From contig CAZZHH010000086.1 of the NCBI GenBank assembly GCA_964653595.1, positions 1-10,403 on the forward strand: 10,403 bases of DNA. Direction: 5' to 3'. The first letter of the stretch is position 1. Each line of letters opens with the position of its first letter. The position numbers were made by a program, and so were the translations under genes. The notes below the pieces were generated by a model. It was not told the origin of the DNA, made no database searches, and saw only the letters and a list, made by a program, of their open reading frames with translations. Positions 8,439-10,403 of the stretch are shown one piece after another. Source of the stretch: JBAXTE01 sp964653595. GTDB lineage: Bacteria; Bacteroidota; Bacteroidia; Bacteroidales; WCHB1-69.

Positions 8439-8464
8439 AATTAATTCACATTTTTGAATTAATT
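8439..8464. repeat. Perfect inverted repeat (10-bp arms, 6-bp loop) in the adhesin leader
   Basis: AATTAATTCA and TGAATTAATT flank the loop CATTTT, 150 bp before the adhesin start. The AT-only stem with one G:C pair would make a weak RNA hairpin, and there is no following T-run, so it is not a terminator. It could be an operator for a dimeric regulator or a chance palindrome. Confidence 0.35.
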
Positions 8465-8613
8465 ATTATAGTAAGGGTTTTTATATACGATTCATCATCA
8501 ATTAAGAGGTTCAGATTTCTCCTTCTATATTTTAGAACAACAAAAAACTAAACCTATTCTCCTCATAAAGGAATTTCCAAAACACAATTTAAAAATCATA
8601 AAAAATATACGTT

Positions 8614-10403
8614 ATGAAAAAGATACACTTTTATGAAATCGTTAAAAGTATCTTTCTCATCAGAGCAATTACACTTTTAACGAAAAGGAATTCTGCCCGT
8701 TTTTTGATTATAGAACAAACAATATCAGGATTTTGCAAACCAATTACACTAAGAACCTATGATTTTAAAAAGTCAATCTATTACAGATTTATATATATCT
8801 TTTTTTCAGTCATATTCTTTAACAATGTTAGCATTGGTCAAAGCCTAACAGGTTGTTCTATTAGTCAAGCAGATTGTCCTCCTAGCGATTTGTCCGTTTA
8901 TTGTGCAGATACGACTAGAAACGACACGCTAGGTGCATATTTATATTGGTCTAGTCCTCAATTTACCTTACTTTGTGACACCACTGGTAGCGGTGGGTAT
9001 TCTTTTCAGATGTCGTTTGATATCCCAGAATCGCAATCTGAAGATGGTTGTTGGGAATTTAGCAAGGTTCAAAGGACAGGGACAACAGGTGGAAGATTAA
9101 GATTATGGCAGTCTACTCAAACAAACCCAAACCCAAATCCAAATTTTAAGACTCCTTCTTTCTTCCTACCAGAAGGGCCAACGGCTGGTCAAATAACCAT
9201 AACTAATGGTAGTAATCAAAATTTGACTTGTAAAATCTATTTAGTAATGCCAGATAATTCATTATCCCCAGTTGCTTCTACGATAAACATCGTGGGTTCT
9301 GGTATTTACAACTTTAGTGTTACTCCTCCAACCTTCGGTGTGTATCGATTCTTTTTTGAATTTTTAGGAAATGGGAACAACTCCGATTATGTAGAATTAA
9401 TAAAAATAAACGCCTCCTTATATGGAACAGCATGTACAGGTGATATTAATTTTTACAACTTTTCTAACGTATTCCCTGGTGGATTTTTTCCTGTTGGGGT
9501 AACTCCAATAACTTACGTAGCCATATTAAGAGATGGAAATGGTAATGTAATCACAACTGACACTTGCAAGTTTAATGCAATTGTGAACGGCGTGAAAGCA
9601 ACTCTTCAAAAAACAGATGCATTCTGCTCAAACAAAAATGGGACTATCACTATTACAACCCAAACATCATCGCCAAATCCTCAACTTCAATATTCACTAA
9701 ATTCAGGCGCATGGACCGATTTTGGAGTTGGCAATATTCAAGTCACAATTTCTGGCTTGGATAATGGCTTATATACGATCGATGTTAGAGATGTTAGTTT
9801 TTTTGAAAGCTGTAAGATACTACATCCATTACAAATAAACGTCGGAAAAATAGAAGATGTTACTCCCCCATCTATCACTTGTTCAACTAAAGATTCAATT
9901 ATTGGTTGTTCCACTGATGCAATTACTCCATTGGCTTATTCCGAAACCAAAACAATCATCACCGCAGGACAATTTACCGCCACCGGAGGTACAGCTTCTG
10001 ATAATTGTGCTATCCAAGAATACTCATATATTGACTCCAAATCTGGAACTTGCCCAATTATTGTCACTCGAACTTTTTCTGTAAAGGATGTTGCAGGAAA
10101 TAGCTCTTCTTGCACTAAAACTATCATAATTTACAACAACAATCCTCCAATTATACCTTCTTCTGGAACCTCAACGGTAGCATGTTTATCACTCGCTGTA
10201 CAACCATCACCACCAACTGTAACAGATTTTTGTGGTAATAACATTGTACCTGTGTTAATAAACTCTTCAATCTCTCCCGATCCACTAACTTGTGAAGGAA
10301 TTAAAACATATACTTTCAAATACACGGATTGCGCTGGCAATAGTTCCAACTGGGTTTACACATACACCATTGAGCGCGAGCCTTTTGCAAATCCTGTGGA
10401 TGA
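8614..10403 (+). CDS. Large secreted HYR / SprB-like repeat adhesin, 5' part only
   Basis: The frame is open from ATG 8614 to the window end (596 codons) and continues beyond it. A hydrophobic export segment lies unusually far in (about residues 59-69, YIFFSVIFF) and ends near SIGQ-S (about 76); residues 1-58 are a basic N-terminal extension. Then comes a HYR-like module split by a long insertion: first half 88-121 (CPPSDLSVYCADTT to FTLLC), insertion about 122-277, second half about 286-327 (GFFPVGVTPITYVAILRDGN). Next is a SprB-like repeat (328-410, with QYSLNSGAWTDF and ISGLDNGLYTIDVRD), then HYR 1 (about 415-507, DVTPPSITC to VKDVAGNSSSCTKTI) and HYR 2 (about 508-591, ending YTDCAGNSSNWVYTYTIE). 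Such proteins are cell-surface adhesins, often type IX secreted and, for SprB, involved in gliding; the C-terminal domain that would settle this is outside the window. The start is the only in-frame ATG before the signal segment. Confidence 0.85.
   Translation, partial: MKKIHFYEIVKSIFLIRAITLLTKRNSARFLIIEQTISGFCKPITLRTYDFKKSIYYRFIYIFFSVIFFNNVSIGQSLTGCSISQADCPPSDLSVYCADTTRNDTLGAYLYWSSPQFTLLCDTTGSGGYSFQMSFDIPESQSEDGCWEFSKVQRTGTTGGRLRLWQSTQTNPNPNPNFKTPSFFLPEGPTAGQITITNGSNQNLTCKIYLVMPDNSLSPVASTINIVGSGIYNFSVTPPTFGVYRFFFEFLGNGNNSDYVELIKINASLYGTACTGDINFYNFSNVFPGGFFPVGVTPITYVAILRDGNGNVITTDTCKFNAIVNGVKATLQKTDAFCSNKNGTITITTQTSSPNPQLQYSLNSGAWTDFGVGNIQVTISGLDNGLYTIDVRDVSFFESCKILHPLQINVGKIEDVTPPSITCSTKDSIIGCSTDAITPLAYSETKTIITAGQFTATGGTASDNCAIQEYSYIDSKSGTCPIIVTRTFSVKDVAGNSSSCTKTIIIYNNNPPIIPSSGTSTVACLSLAVQPSPPTVTDFCGNNIVPVLINSSISPDPLTCEGIKTYTFKYTDCAGNSSNWVYTYTIEREPFANPVD

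Larger units (their letters stand above)
7853..8613. other. Long, extremely AT-rich non-coding region upstream of the adhesin
   Basis: No coding frame of meaningful length exists on either strand. It contains many A/T runs, a promoter-like pair near 8039-8070 and an inverted repeat at 8439-8464 (separate entries). Its 5' boundary is the TAA that closes the RHS frame upstream (7850-7852). The abrupt change from the RHS DNA to this composition suggests that the RHS remnant was inserted into, or left behind in, native intergenic DNA. Confidence 0.6.

Noticed and set aside
9857..10349. ORFs in other frames within the adhesin
   Set aside because: They overlap the HYR-coding frame, which has conserved motifs and stays open through the window end.
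1..10403. CRISPR array, tRNA, rRNA, transposase or phage genes
   Set aside because: No regular repeat-spacer pattern, no cloverleaf-like sequence and no recognisable transposase, integrase or structural phage protein was found on reading both strands.

Overview
The window looks like an AT-rich member of the Bacteroidota, most likely Flavobacteriales or a near relative. The evidence is two very large secreted beta-sandwich proteins (PKD, HYR and SprB-like modules), a Bacteroidota-type RHS-repeat core fragment, very AT-rich intergenic DNA and A-rich leaders instead of Shine-Dalgarno sites. Both giant genes run off the window, so their C-termini, where type IX secretion sorting domains would be expected, cannot be seen.

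Layout. (1) Positions 1-5425, minus strand: a secreted trypsin-like (S1, lysyl-endopeptidase-like) protease with a long tail of four PKD domains, beta-sandwich domains and Ig-like repeats. Its frame is open over all 1808 visible codons except for one in-frame TAG at codon 120, in the propeptide just before the catalytic domain. (2) 5426-6053: a non-coding, very AT-rich divergent intergenic region. (3) 6054-6989, plus strand: a complete lipoprotein-type MsrB-MsrA fusion (methionine sulfoxide reductase). (4) 7106-7804, minus strand: a decayed 3' remnant of an RHS/YD-repeat gene. It is richer in GC than its flanks and carries a 60-bp in-frame insert with two adjacent small hairpins. (5) 7853-8613: about 760 bp of extremely AT-rich non-coding DNA holding a candidate Bacteroidota promoter and a 10-bp-arm inverted repeat. 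(6) 8614-10403, plus strand: the 5' part of a large secreted HYR/SprB-like adhesin, open at the window edge.

No operon is apparent. The genes alternate in strand and are separated by long spacers. What they share is the cell envelope: an exported protease, an envelope-anchored repair enzyme for oxidised methionine, an RHS relic and an exported adhesin. The two points most worth a second look are the single amber codon in an otherwise intact giant protease gene and the palindromic in-frame insert in the RHS core.
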